A stretch of DNA of 40,836 nt from Verrucomicrobiota bacterium. GTDB taxonomy: Bacteria; Verrucomicrobiota; Verrucomicrobiia; Limisphaerales; JADLHS01. A program made the translations under genes and the position numbers. Positions 1-9,713 of this stretch are shown here, in pieces (position 1 is the first letter of the stretch; each line of letters starts with the position of its first letter). The stretch is from assembly GCA_025350905.1 (NCBI GenBank), contig JANXWY010000319.1, positions 1 to 40,836 of the forward strand, read 5' to 3'. The notes below the pieces were generated by a model. It was not told where the DNA came from. It worked only from the letters and a program-made list of their open reading frames with translations, and did no database searches.

Positions 1-1394
1 AAATTCATGGCGGCGTCATCCAGGACGAGCACCCAGTCAAGTTGCTCCCCGAGGTCCGGCGGGGTGAACTCCCGTTCGCCGGCCTTCGGGAATTCGCCGA
101 TCACTTTGGCGCGGCCGTCGCGGGGATTGAACCACCAGGCCCGAACCGTGGCGCCCTGGATGACATCCAGGCGCACCTTGAACGGCCGGCCGATCGGGGC
201 GTAAACCATCGCGTAGGTGCCGTTGCTGTCGCGGGTCGCGGCAAAGTGGTAACGTCCGGCCCCGGGCACGCTCGTCGGCACCCGGTCGGTGACGATGAGT
301 GAATCATCCGGGATGCGCGTCAGGAACGGGCGCGATTCCATCAGCGCCCGGCCGTGTTGCATTTGCGCCGCCCCCGGCTGGTTGATGGCCTCGGTCCAGG
401 GCAGCAGCGGATTGTTGATCGGCACTTTGCCCGGCGACCACATTTGCCAGACGGAATGGTGGCCATAAGTGTGCCCGCACGCGCCGCTGAACAAATCCCA
501 ATAGAGCGGGCGGCGTACATCGGCGGCGATGGAATGGCCAAATTTTTTGGCGTCGAACGAGATCGGGTGATCTTCGTAGATGGGCTCGCCGTCGAGCACC
601 GGCTTGGCGGGCGTGCGGTCGTAATCCCGGCGCGTGCCATCGTAACGACCGGTGAACTCCGCAGTGTGGCCATTTTGCCGCAGGTTGAAATCCAGCCAGT
701 CATCGTCATGGAACCAAGTGGCGGAGCCGTTGCCGCCGGGCGGATGGAAAGTCATCAAGTGATTGCCGCCATCGCCGTGGCGCAAGCCGCGCGCCATGGC
801 ACGGATGATTTCTTTTTGCTCGGCCGTATCCACTCCGCGATCGCCGCCGAGGATCCAGATCAAACCGGCGTCCTTGTACCGCTGGCCCAACCATTCCCCG
901 TAGCGTTCGGCCTTCGCCACGGTGAAGAGCGGTTGGCGCGTCTCCGACTGGTCGTGCCAGAAACGACCCCACGTCGGGAGGAAACCCAGGTACAGGCCGC
1001 GCTGGTTGGCCTCCCTGACGATGAAGTCCACCTGGTCCCAGTAATCATTGGCCGGGCCATCCTTCACGGCGGGCTGGTCGACGTCGTGGTCCACGAAGGG
1101 CAGATCGCCGTACGCATTCGGGTCGGTGTCGCCATCAAGTTCGGCGATGGCCACGGCTTGGAGCACGGTGAACTTCCGCGCCGCGCGGTTTTCCAGCAAG
1201 CGGATGGCGTCCTCGCGATTGAGGCGGTGAAAGAGTTCCCACGTCGTGTCGCCCAGGTAGAAAAAGGGTTGGCCCTCCGCCGTAACGAGGAAGTGTTGGT
1301 TCGCGGAGACCTTGAGTTTCGGCAACGGCGCGGCCGGGATGGAATCCCCCAGCCAGCTGGCGGCGGCGATCAGACAGAGGTGAGCGGTATTCAT
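1..1394 (-). CDS. Glycoside hydrolase family 140 / DUF4038-like (apiosidase-like) protein, C-terminus cut by window edge
   Basis: Minus frame from ATG at 1394 stays open to position 1 (hence absent from the ORF track). Translation [63 protein letters not shown]...[13 protein letters not shown]...[28 protein letters not shown] resembles DUF4038 glycosidases; signal-peptide-like N-terminus. Confidence 0.82.
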   Translation of the reverse strand, partial: MNTAHLCLIAAASWLGDSIPAAPLPKLKVSANQHFLVTAEGQPFFYLGDTTWELFHRLNREDAIRLLENRAARKFTVLQAVAIAELDGDTDPNAYGDLPFVDHDVDQPAVKDGPANDYWDQVDFIVREANQRGLYLGFLPTWGRFWHDQSETRQPLFTVAKAERYGEWLGQRYKDAGLIWILGGDRGVDTAEQKEIIRAMARGLRHGDGGNHLMTFHPPGGNGSATWFHDDDWLDFNLRQNGHTAEFTGRYDGTRRDYDRTPAKPVLDGEPIYEDHPISFDAKKFGHSIAADVRRPLYWDLFSGACGHTYGHHSVWQMWSPGKVPINNPLLPWTEAINQPGAAQMQHGRALMESRPFLTRIPDDSLIVTDRVPTSVPGAGRYHFAATRDSNGTYAMVYAPIGRPFKVRLDVIQGATVRAWWFNPRDGRAKVIGEFPKAGEREFTPPDLGEQLDWVLVLDDAAMN

Positions 1395-1538
1395 AAATAA
1401 AACAGGTGAGCGGTCAGGTCGAAAATGAAACAGCCGCCGAGGACTGGTGCCCGGGCCGGCGCTGGGAAGGGAAGGCTCGCTTCGTCCCAGAGTCCGAGCT
1501 CGGCGCGGCCCAGGAATGCCTTCGCGCAATATTAATAT

Positions 1539-2465
1539 TTAGTCCCCGGCGGCCATGGTCCACATGCCTTTCGGGTTGCTGGTCGTGCCGCTCCCAACGG
1601 TTTCCGTGGTCTTGTGTAACCCTACGTGGCCGTCGTGGAAGAGGTAATTAAACCGGAGCGAATGCAGGCCGTAGGAAAGCGATCCATAGGTATTGCCGGT
1701 CGCGCTGACGTTGGCCACGGGAGTAATTTGAATGCAGTCTTCGCTCACCCCGGAGGGAGCGGTCGGTCCGGGTCCGGCGCAAAAGGAGGGCCAATCGTTG
1801 CCCGCCATGTTCCGGCCATTGGCGAGTTCGGCCAGGAGGATGGTGCCGGCCTGATCCCGCACTTGCGCGACCTTAAATCCGCGAGGCTCCCAATTGAAGG
1901 TCGCGGGGGCCGACCCGCGCAGATTGTAAAAAATTCCCACCCCCATGACGCCGCTGTTGGGCAAGGCCGCGTTGCCCATGGTCAGCATGAAGTTAGGACC
2001 CGCCCAGTTCATGGCGTAAGAGCGCCGCGCGGCAAACGCATTCAGCCACGACTCGGCTTTCGGAAACTCGATCCGATCCGCCGGACAGCGGAGCACCTTG
2101 GGAGTGACCCCGGGTGGAGTGACGCCGAACAACAAGTCCTGATCGCTGGCTCGCCCGCCAATATAACGGTTGATGTAATCGTCCCAGGTCAATTGATAGG
2201 TAACGTCGCCCGTCGAATAAACGGCAGGGGGATACATTTCCTCGCGGTCATTCGTAAACAGGGTGAGCCCGAGCCCTAGTTGTTTCATGTTGGACATGCA
2301 GAGCGTACGCTGGGCCCGGGCTTTGGCCTTGTTCAACGCGGGCAGGAGCAGCGCCGCTAGAATTGCAATGATGGCGATGACCACGAGCAACTCAATCAAG
2401 GTGAAAGCCCGCAGGCCCCGCCTAGGGAAGCCACGGGCGGATCTGGGTACGGGGAATGAATTCAT
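1539..2465 (-). CDS. Type II secretion / prepilin-type N-terminal cleavage-methylation domain protein (pseudopilin-like, DUF1559-like)
   Basis: [30 protein letters not shown] class III signal peptide motif; start could also be 2489. Confidence 0.9.
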   Translation of the reverse strand: MNSFPVPRSARGFPRRGLRAFTLIELLVVIAIIAILAALLLPALNKAKARAQRTLCMSNMKQLGLGLTLFTNDREEMYPPAVYSTGDVTYQLTWDDYINRYIGGRASDQDLLFGVTPPGVTPKVLRCPADRIEFPKAESWLNAFAARRSYAMNWAGPNFMLTMGNAALPNSGVMGVGIFYNLRGSAPATFNWEPRGFKVAQVRDQAGTILLAELANGRNMAGNDWPSFCAGPGPTAPSGVSEDCIQITPVANVSATGNTYGSLSYGLHSLRFNYLFHDGHVGLHKTTETVGSGTTSNPKGMWTMAAGD

Positions 2466-2588
2466 AAAATTTCCAATTGGACTGGCCACAATCTACAACC
2501 CCAAACCCACCGTGCAACCAACTAAATCAGGAGGCATCCAGGTCGTCCGCTGGGTCGAAGTGCAGGTTCTGAGGTCCTGCCGGTCGCG

Positions 2589-2656
2589 GCTCACCGGAAG
2601 GTGACGGTGAGCGGGGCACTCGAGGCCCACGCCCGACAAAATCCCACTTGTCGGGC
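2589..2656. repeat. Two adjacent perfect hairpins in intergenic DNA
   Basis: GCTCACCG/CGGTGAGC (2589-2596/2605-2612) and GCCCGACAA/TTGTCGGGC (2631-2639/2648-2656), upstream of the ABC ATPase. Confidence 0.6.
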
Positions 2657-2682
2657 CGGCGCTTCGGCCTACCATCGCCGGC

Positions 2683-3615
2683 ATGGGTTTGCTTCGAGTT
2701 GAGGGGTTATTCAAAGCCTTCGCGGCGATCCGCGCGGTGGACTCCGTCAGCTTTGAGGTGCGACCCGGCGAAATCTACGGCCTGCTTGGGCCCAATGGCG
2801 CGGGCAAGACCACCACCATCTCCATGATCTCCGGCTTGCTCGAGCCGGACGCCGGGGAAGTTATCGTAGACGGCACCCCGTTTGGTTCCGATCCCCAAAA
2901 AGCCAAACGCATCATGGGGGTTGTGCCTCAGGAGCTGGCAATTTACGAGGAACTCACCGGGCGCGAGAATCTGGAATTCTGGGGCCGCATGGCCGGTTTG
3001 AGTTCCGGCGATGCGAAGGCGCGAGCCAGCGAAGTGCTCGCCGCGCTGACCCTCACCGAGCGCGCGAAGGACGCGGTGAAGACTTATTCTGGCGGCATGA
3101 AGCGCCGGATCAATCTGGGCTGCGCCTTGCTTCACCGACCAAAACTGCTTTTGCTCGACGAACCGACCGTGGGCATTGATCCGCAGGCGCGGCTGAACAT
3201 TCTGGAATTTATCCGCGGCCTCCGCGCGACCGGCACCGCGATCCTTTACACCACGCACTACCTCGAAGAAGCCGAGTCGCTTTGCCGACGGGTAGGCATT
3301 ATTGACCACGGCAAACTGCTCGCCGAGGGCACGCTAAAGGAATTGCAGGAGCGTCTCGGTGGGGATCGTTTGTTCGTGTTGGAAGCTGACCTTAAGGATA
3401 TTTCACCGGATTCGTGGGCTGGATTTCACCAGCGTTTCCGCGTCATACAAAAGACCGAGCGGCAGTTGGTCGTGTCGGCCATCGGCTCGCGTGATCCGTC
3501 CGACTGCCTCAAGGATTTGCTCGGGCTTCCGGTCCAGGTCGAGAACGTCACGCTCAAACGGCCCAGCCTGAACGATGTGTTCCTGCAACTCACGGGCCGC
3601 GATTTGAGAGAATAA
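2683..3615 (+). CDS. ABC transporter ATP-binding protein (ABC-2/NatA-like)
   Basis: Walker A GPNGAGKTTT, signature YSGGMKRR, Walker B LLLLDEPTVGIDP. Confidence 0.95.
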   Translation: MGLLRVEGLFKAFAAIRAVDSVSFEVRPGEIYGLLGPNGAGKTTTISMISGLLEPDAGEVIVDGTPFGSDPQKAKRIMGVVPQELAIYEELTGRENLEFWGRMAGLSSGDAKARASEVLAALTLTERAKDAVKTYSGGMKRRINLGCALLHRPKLLLLDEPTVGIDPQARLNILEFIRGLRATGTAILYTTHYLEEAESLCRRVGIIDHGKLLAEGTLKELQERLGGDRLFVLEADLKDISPDSWAGFHQRFRVIQKTERQLVVSAIGSRDPSDCLKDLLGLPVQVENVTLKRPSLNDVFLQLTGRDLRE

Positions 3616-3642
3616 TTTCACCGGCCCCAACTACAGCGGCGC

Positions 3643-5022
3643 ATGAACCCACCCGGAACGCCCCTTACCCCGTCCCTCTCCCCATCGGGTGGGGAGAGGG
3701 TGTCCGAAAGACGGGAGCGGGGTATCTTCAACCTGCTGCGGGTTCTGCTCGCGAAAGATTTGCGCCGGGCCGGGCGCAACCCGCTCCCCGTGTTCATCAA
3801 CTTGCTCATTCCATTGTGCATCACCGCGCTGGTCGGTCTCGCGTTTGGCGGTAAATCGGACAGCGGCGGTTTGGGGCGCATCCGGTTTGCCGTCGTGGAC
3901 GAGGACAAGACGGTGCTCACCGATTTTCTGCGCGGCGCGGCGAACCAGCGCGAAGGGGGCAAGTATCTCGAACCGGTTTTCCTGGAACGCGACGAGGCCT
4001 TACGTCTGATCAACGACAACCAGATCAGCGCCGTCCTCATCATTCCGACCAACTTCTCGCGCAACTATCTCCTCGGCCGGGCAGGAGTGAGCCTGGAACT
4101 GGTCAAGAATCCGGCGCAGTCAATTCATCCCGCCGTGCTGGAGGAATTATTGGGCGCGGTGGTCACCGCGTTGAATGCCATCGCACGCAATTTGCAGTCT
4201 GAGTTTCCGGATTGGCAGCGGGTTTTTGAGGGCGAAGTTGATTACAAAGTAGTCGCGGCGCTGATCGAACGCGCGGGCGACAAACTCAAGCGGGCCGGGA
4301 AGTTCATCAATCCACCACTGGTCCTGTACGAAAAAGATGTCCCGACGGATGCTTCCAAGGACCAGCCCGCAGGCGCCGTCAAGCGGACGACGCAAAAAGC
4401 CGATCCCGTCTCCGGTATCTTCGGCTATCTGCTGACCGGCATGGCGGGCATGTTTCTGTTGTTTCTGGCGAGCAACGCCACGACCGATCTGCACCGCGAA
4501 ATTCGGCAATGCACGTTTGCGCGGTATCACACGTTGCATCATCAGTTATCTCCTTTCCTGGCGAGCAAACTACTGTTCACCGTGGTGGTGCTTTTGATTT
4601 GCAGCACCATTCTGCTGGGCGGCGGCGGCCTGGTCTTTCGAGTGGCTTGGCGGCATCCCGCCGCGCTCGCGGGCTTGGCGCTGGGCTATGCATTTTTCGC
4701 GGCCGGCCTGATGGCGATGCTGGTGGCGTTGATCCCCGATGAACGCAAAGCCGGAGCTCTCAACACCGTCGTCGGCATGGCGCTGGGCCTCGCCGGCGGG
4801 TGCATGTTCCCCCCACAAGGGCTCCCCGCTTTCCTGCGCGATCACGTCACGCCGTGGTTGCCGACCTTCTGGTTCGTGGACACTGCGCGCAATCTTCAGT
4901 ACGGTAGCGGCGAAGTCGCCTGGGTTTCGGCGCTGCTCAAGCTGCTCGGGCTCAGCCTGGTGCTGTTGGCGTTGGCGGCGCTGTTGTTTCGCCGGCAATT
5001 CCGGGCGGGAGGTCGCCCATGA
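3643..5022 (+). CDS. ABC-2 type transporter permease
   Basis: Follows the ATPase; N-terminal TM, long extracytoplasmic loop, C-terminal TM cluster. N-terminus carries an in-frame palindromic repeat. Confidence 0.88.
   Translation: MNPPGTPLTPSLSPSGGERVSERRERGIFNLLRVLLAKDLRRAGRNPLPVFINLLIPLCITALVGLAFGGKSDSGGLGRIRFAVVDEDKTVLTDFLRGAANQREGGKYLEPVFLERDEALRLINDNQISAVLIIPTNFSRNYLLGRAGVSLELVKNPAQSIHPAVLEELLGAVVTALNAIARNLQSEFPDWQRVFEGEVDYKVVAALIERAGDKLKRAGKFINPPLVLYEKDVPTDASKDQPAGAVKRTTQKADPVSGIFGYLLTGMAGMFLLFLASNATTDLHREIRQCTFARYHTLHHQLSPFLASKLLFTVVVLLICSTILLGGGGLVFRVAWRHPAALAGLALGYAFFAAGLMAMLVALIPDERKAGALNTVVGMALGLAGGCMFPPQGLPAFLRDHVTPWLPTFWFVDTARNLQYGSGEVAWVSALLKLLGLSLVLLALAALLFRRQFRAGGRP
3661..3722 (+). 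repeat. Palindromic repeat copy A, in-frame within permease N-terminus
   Basis: CCCCTTACCCCGTCCCTCTCCCCATCGGGTGGGGAGAGGGTGTCCGAAAGACGGGAGCGGGG; encodes PLTPSLSPSGGERVSERRERG. Confidence 0.85.
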
Positions 5023-6152
5023 AACGCATCCGGGCCATCGGCCACAACGACCTCCGGCTCTTCCTAAAAAACAAGTCCGCCTACATCTGGCTCTTCGCCG
5101 TGCCGCTGGCGTTTGTTTACTTCATGGGCTTTGCGAACCGCGGCCCGGGCGATCCCTATAATCGCCGGCCGCCGGTGTTGGTGGAAAACCACGACCCCGG
5201 TTTCCTTGGCCGCATCTTCCTCGATGAACTGGACACCCAGGGCATGTGGCTGTTGCACCCGACGAATCACGAAACCACGGCGCGCACCATCCGGATCCCC
5301 ACCAACTTCACGAGCCGCGTGCTCGGGGGCGAGCAAAGCAAGGTGGGTTTCTTTCAGCGCGACGGTTCGGCGGAAGCGGATGCGGCCCTCATCGAAGTCC
5401 GGCTGGTGCGCGCGTTGATCGCGATGAACAGCCATTTGCTCGAAGCCGCGACCCAGACCAACGCCCCGGCAACCATCACGGAAGCACAACTCCGCGCGGT
5501 CCGGCTGAAACCCGATCCCGTGAGTCTCCAGGCAACTTTCGCCGGCCGCAAACCCGTTCCGTCCGGATTTAACTTTTCGCTCCCGGGCAATCTGGTGATG
5601 TATCTGATGATGAACCTGATGATCTTTGGCGGCGCCAGCGTGGCGGCCGAGCGCCGCAACGGCGTGATCCGCCGGTTACTGGTCCATCCCGTAACGAAGT
5701 TCGAACTGATCCTGGGGAAGATCTACGGCCTGATGTTGCTGGGTGCGGTGCAAATCCTCTTCTTCCTCGCGGTGGGAAAATTCGCCCTGGGAGTCAATCT
5801 GGGGGCGAACTTGCCGGCGGTCACTTTGACGTTGCTCGTGCTGGGTTGGGTCGGCAGTTCGCTGGGCGTGCTCATCGGCTCGCTGTTTGCCGCCGAAGAT
5901 CGCGTCACGGGGACCTGTGTGCTGACCAGCCTGTTGATGGGCGCGTTGGGCGGTTGCTGGTGGCCGTTGGAGATCGCCCCGCCCGCCTTCCAGACCATGG
6001 CGCTTTGCCTGCCCACCGGTTGGGCGTTGAAGGCACTGCATCAACTCATCAGCTTCGGCAGCGGATTCGGCGCCGTGCTGGTGCCGCTGGCTGTTTTGCT
6101 CGGGTTCGGCACCGCCGCCAATTTGCTGGCGGCGCGTTATTTCCGAAGCTGA
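5019..6152 (+). CDS. ABC-2 type transporter permease
   Basis: Overlaps previous gene by 4 bp; NVMYLMMNLMIFGGASVAAERRNGVIRRLLVHPVTKFELILGKI typical of ABC-2 permeases. Confidence 0.9.
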   Translation: MKRIRAIGHNDLRLFLKNKSAYIWLFAVPLAFVYFMGFANRGPGDPYNRRPPVLVENHDPGFLGRIFLDELDTQGMWLLHPTNHETTARTIRIPTNFTSRVLGGEQSKVGFFQRDGSAEADAALIEVRLVRALIAMNSHLLEAATQTNAPATITEAQLRAVRLKPDPVSLQATFAGRKPVPSGFNFSLPGNLVMYLMMNLMIFGGASVAAERRNGVIRRLLVHPVTKFELILGKIYGLMLLGAVQILFFLAVGKFALGVNLGANLPAVTLTLLVLGWVGSSLGVLIGSLFAAEDRVTGTCVLTSLLMGALGGCWWPLEIAPPAFQTMALCLPTGWALKALHQLISFGSGFGAVLVPLAVLLGFGTAANLLAARYFRS

Positions 6153-6305
6153 GCCTCGGCCACGACAGGCTTCGGGTCCGCTCCTGCCATCCATATTTTC
6201 AAACCGGACTTGTCCGACGGGAGCGCCTTTCGCATCATTCCACCAAACCCAGCGCACCTCCGCGAGGAAGAGATGGCCAGCCGGGAGTGACGCGCCTCAT
6301 CCAGC

Positions 6306-6848
6306 TCACAACTTGAGAATCCATTCCGCGGCGGCGGTCAAATTATCCACGATCACGGCGCGGGTGAGTTGCGCGGCGGCGTCGCGCTCCACTTGTCGGC
6401 CGTAACCGGTGCGGACGAGCAGGCTGGCCTGAACGCCCGCGTTCCAGCCACACTCGAGATCAATCAGTTTGTCCCCGATCATAAAACTGCGGGCCAGGCC
6501 CAGGCCGAACTCATCCCGAGCCTCGAACAAAAACTGCGGTGAAGGCTTGCGCCCGCGACTCGGCTGGTCCGGAGCTTCCGGGGCGACGAAGATTTTCTGA
6601 AAAGTCACGCCGTGTTGCCCGAAGTCCCGGACCACGCGGGCATTGACTTGGGCCACGTCCGCCAAGGTGAAATAGCCGCGGCCCACGCCGGACTGGTTGG
6701 TGACGAGGAACAAGCTAAACCCCGCTTCCGCCAGGCGCTGTAGGCTCGCAAACGCATCCGGGAAAACTTCGACCTGCGCCGGGTCGCAGAGATATTCCTT
6801 CTCCTGGATAATTGTCCCGTCGCGGTCGAGGAAAATGGCGCGCTTCAT
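6306..6848 (-). CDS. gmhB: D-glycero-D-manno-heptose-1,7-bisphosphate 7-phosphatase-like HAD phosphatase
   Basis: MKRAIFLDRDGTIIQEKEYLCDP...LFLVTNQSGVGRGYF...KPSPQFLFEA...MIGDKLIDLECGWNAG. Confidence 0.85.
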   Translation of the reverse strand: MKRAIFLDRDGTIIQEKEYLCDPAQVEVFPDAFASLQRLAEAGFSLFLVTNQSGVGRGYFTLADVAQVNARVVRDFGQHGVTFQKIFVAPEAPDQPSRGRKPSPQFLFEARDEFGLGLARSFMIGDKLIDLECGWNAGVQASLLVRTGYGRQVERDAAAQLTRAVIVDNLTAAAEWILKL

Positions 6849-7047
6849 GATTCGTTGCGGAGGTATTGTGCCGCCGGCTGGGCTGGAGCAAAACATAAAA
6901 GAAGGGCGACCGGTGTCGTGGGCGCAAGGCGCAATCGGCTTTCCGAATCCAATCCGGACCGCGCCGTTTCTTTCCACGGATAATTCTAGTTTGTCCAAGC
7001 GTGCGTTTCTGCTGCATAGTTGCCGGGTGAAAGTGACCATCGCAAGT

Positions 7048-8145
7048 ATGGCTTGGCTGTGGGTGTGGTTGGGCGGGGTATTTGTTACCACGGGCAGGGC
7101 GGCGGACTGGCCCATGTTCCGGGGCCAGCCCGCGTTGACCGGCATCGCGCCGGGGCAACTCCCGGAAAAACCCGCGTTGCTGTGGACCTTCAAAACCACC
7201 GGCCCCGTGAAATCCTCGGCGGCCATCGTGGGAAATCGCGTCTTCGTGGGCTCGGATGATCATAATTTGTACGCGCTCGACTTCGCGACCGGCAAAAAAA
7301 TCTGGGCCTTTACCAACAGCGACGCGATTGAATCTTCCCCCCTGGTATTGGACGGAAAAGTTTTTGTGGGCTCGAGCGATGCCAACCTCTACGCGCTCGA
7401 CGCGGCTACCGGCAAGCAAGTTTGGAAATACACCACCGGCGACAAAATCCTGGGGGCGCCCAACTGGTTTGTTTCGGGTGGGCAGACCAACGTGCTGATT
7501 GGCAGCTACGATTTCAAACTCCACTGCCTGGCGGCCGCCACGGGCAAGAGCAACTGGGTTTATGAATCGGCCAATTACATCAATGGTTCCCCGGCCGTGG
7601 CGGCGGGGCAGACGGTGTTTGGCGGTTGCGATGGCCTCTTGTACGTCATTGCGCTGGCTGACGGCTCCCAATCGCGGAGCAATGAAATCGGCGCGCCCAT
7701 CGCGGCGTCGGTGGCCCTGGCCGACGGGCGGGCCTACTTCGGCCATTATGAAAATCAATTTCTCTGCGCCGATCTGAAAGCGGGCACGAACGCGTGGTCC
7801 TTTCACGACCGGCAATTCCCGTATTTTTCTTCGCCCGCGGTGACGCAAGATCGCGTGCTGTTTGGCGGACGCGATAAAATGCTGCATTGTGTGAATCGGG
7901 CCGATGGCCAAAGCGTCTGGACCTTTGCCACGCGCGGGCGGGTGGACAGCTCGCCGGTCGTCTGCGGCGACAAGGTCGTGGTCGGCTCGGATGACGGGCG
8001 CGTGTATCTGGTCAGCCTGAGTGACGGCAAAGAACTCTGGTCCTATGAAATCGGCCAGCCGGTCGCCAGTTCCCCCGCCGTGGCGGACGGGAAAATTGTG
8101 ATCGGCAGCGATGATGGCAGCGTTTATTGTTTTGGCAGCAAATGA
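7048..8145 (+). CDS. Exported PQQ-binding-like beta-propeller (BamB-like) protein
   Basis: Repeated motif NLYALDxATGKxxW / VGSDDGxVYxxxxxxG; signal peptide MAWLWVWLGGVFVTTGRA. GTG at 7027 also possible. Confidence 0.85.
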   Translation: MAWLWVWLGGVFVTTGRAADWPMFRGQPALTGIAPGQLPEKPALLWTFKTTGPVKSSAAIVGNRVFVGSDDHNLYALDFATGKKIWAFTNSDAIESSPLVLDGKVFVGSSDANLYALDAATGKQVWKYTTGDKILGAPNWFVSGGQTNVLIGSYDFKLHCLAAATGKSNWVYESANYINGSPAVAAGQTVFGGCDGLLYVIALADGSQSRSNEIGAPIAASVALADGRAYFGHYENQFLCADLKAGTNAWSFHDRQFPYFSSPAVTQDRVLFGGRDKMLHCVNRADGQSVWTFATRGRVDSSPVVCGDKVVVGSDDGRVYLVSLSDGKELWSYEIGQPVASSPAVADGKIVIGSDDGSVYCFGSK

Positions 8146-9713
8146 ATCCCATTTTCTCGCGTTCGCTAGCGGCTCTCACTTCGGCCTTGGTGCTCGTCTT
8201 TAGTTTCCATCTCCGGGCGGCGGAAACTTTGGAGAAGACCAACGCCCCGGCGGCGAAAAAAGAAGAGGCCAAGGATGCGAAGCCGAAAGACGACGCCAAG
8301 TCCGCGGCCGTCGTGCCGGACGCCACCTCCAAACCGGTGGTCCAAACCAATACGGTGCGCATGGCGGGCCGGGCCATCACCTACACCGTCGAGACCGGCA
8401 TGCTGCCGCTCCTCAAGATTGATGGGGCCGCCCGCGCTTCGGTGTTTTACACCGCTTACACTCAACAGGGGGAAACCAACAAATCCCGGCGGCCCGTGCT
8501 CTTTTGTTTCAACGGCGGCCCGGGGTCGTCTTCCGTCTGGCTGCATTTGGGGGGACTCGGACCGCGTCGCGTAAAGCTGAACGACGACGGCACCATGCCC
8601 CCGCCACCCTTCGGCTTGGTGGACAACGAATATTCCATCCTACCCGCCACGGATCTTGTGTTCTTCGATCCCGTGGCCACGGGTTACAGCCGGCCAGCGA
8701 AGGACGAGAAGGCCGAACAGTTCTTCGGTCAGTCGCCGGATGTCGAGTCGGTCGGCGATTTCATCCGGCTGTGGACCATGCGGAACCAACGCTGGCGATC
8801 GCCCAAATATCTGCTGGGGGAAAGTTATGGCGTCTTCCGCGCAGCTGGTCTCGCGGAACACCTTCAATCGCGTTATGGCATGTACCTAAACGGGGTGATC
8901 CTGCTTTCCGGAGTGCTCGATTTCGCCACCTTGCGGGAAGGACCGCGCAACGATCTGCCGTCGCTGGTCTTCCTCCCCGCGTACACGGCGACCGCCCAGT
9001 TTCATCAGAAACTACCTGCCGACCTGCAAAATAACCTGCCGCAAGCGCTCGCGGAGGCCCGCGAGTTCATCCGGGCCGAATATCCATCGGCGCTCCTGCA
9101 AGGGGCGGCGTTATCCGCACCGCAACGCCAGGGAATCGTCGCCAAGCTGGTGCGCCTGACCGGGTTGTCGGCCCAAGTCATCGAGGACAACGACCTGCGG
9201 GTGGACACCACGACCTTTCGGAAAAAACTCCTGCTGGATCGGGGCTTGATTCTTGGGCGCTACGATTCGCGCATCACCGGGCGCGATGCAAATCCGGCCG
9301 CTTCCTTCCCGCGTTTCGACCCGTCGTACGCCGCCACTTACGGTCCCTTTTCCGCCGCCATGAATTCATATGTGCGGGAGGAACTCAAGTTTGAGGACGA
9401 CCTGCCATATGAAATTCTCGCCGGGGTGGAGCCTTGGAATTACGATAACCACGGCAGCTATCCCAGCATGGCCGACCGACTGGCCTCCGCCCTGAGTCAG
9501 AATCCTTACTTACGCGTGCTCGTGCTCGGCGGGTTACGCGACCTCGCGTGCCCCATTGATGGTCTGCATTACAGCATCGATCACCTCCAGCTCGATGCGG
9601 CCTACCGCAAGAACATCAGCTTTGCCGAATACGAATCGGGCCACATGATGTATGTGAACCTGCCCGACCTGAAGAAGCTGCAGCAAGATCTCGAGAAGTT
9701 TTTATCGCCATGA
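8142..9713 (+). CDS. Peptidase S10, serine carboxypeptidase-like
   Basis: FCFNGGPGSSSVWLHLGGLGPRR, catalytic GESYG, late YESGHMMYVN; signal peptide. Confidence 0.9.
   Translation: MNPIFSRSLAALTSALVLVFSFHLRAAETLEKTNAPAAKKEEAKDAKPKDDAKSAAVVPDATSKPVVQTNTVRMAGRAITYTVETGMLPLLKIDGAARASVFYTAYTQQGETNKSRRPVLFCFNGGPGSSSVWLHLGGLGPRRVKLNDDGTMPPPPFGLVDNEYSILPATDLVFFDPVATGYSRPAKDEKAEQFFGQSPDVESVGDFIRLWTMRNQRWRSPKYLLGESYGVFRAAGLAEHLQSRYGMYLNGVILLSGVLDFATLREGPRNDLPSLVFLPAYTATAQFHQKLPADLQNNLPQALAEAREFIRAEYPSALLQGAALSAPQRQGIVAKLVRLTGLSAQVIEDNDLRVDTTTFRKKLLLDRGLILGRYDSRITGRDANPAASFPRFDPSYAATYGPFSAAMNSYVREELKFEDDLPYEILAGVEPWNYDNHGSYPSMADRLASALSQNPYLRVLVLGGLRDLACPIDGLHYSIDHLQLDAAYRKNISFAEYESGHMMYVNLPDLKKLQQDLEKFLSP

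Noticed and set aside
354-1400. 348-aa plus-strand ORF
   Set aside because: Antisense to a better minus-strand frame with clear DUF4038-like sequence; the shadow translation is unlike any protein family.
6715-7911. 398-aa minus-strand ORF
   Set aside because: Overlaps GmhB in another frame and is antisense to the beta-propeller gene; no domain.
7256-8145. Repeated NLYALDxATGK motif as a DNA tandem repeat
   Set aside because: Protein-level beta-propeller blades with diverged DNA, not a DNA repeat array.
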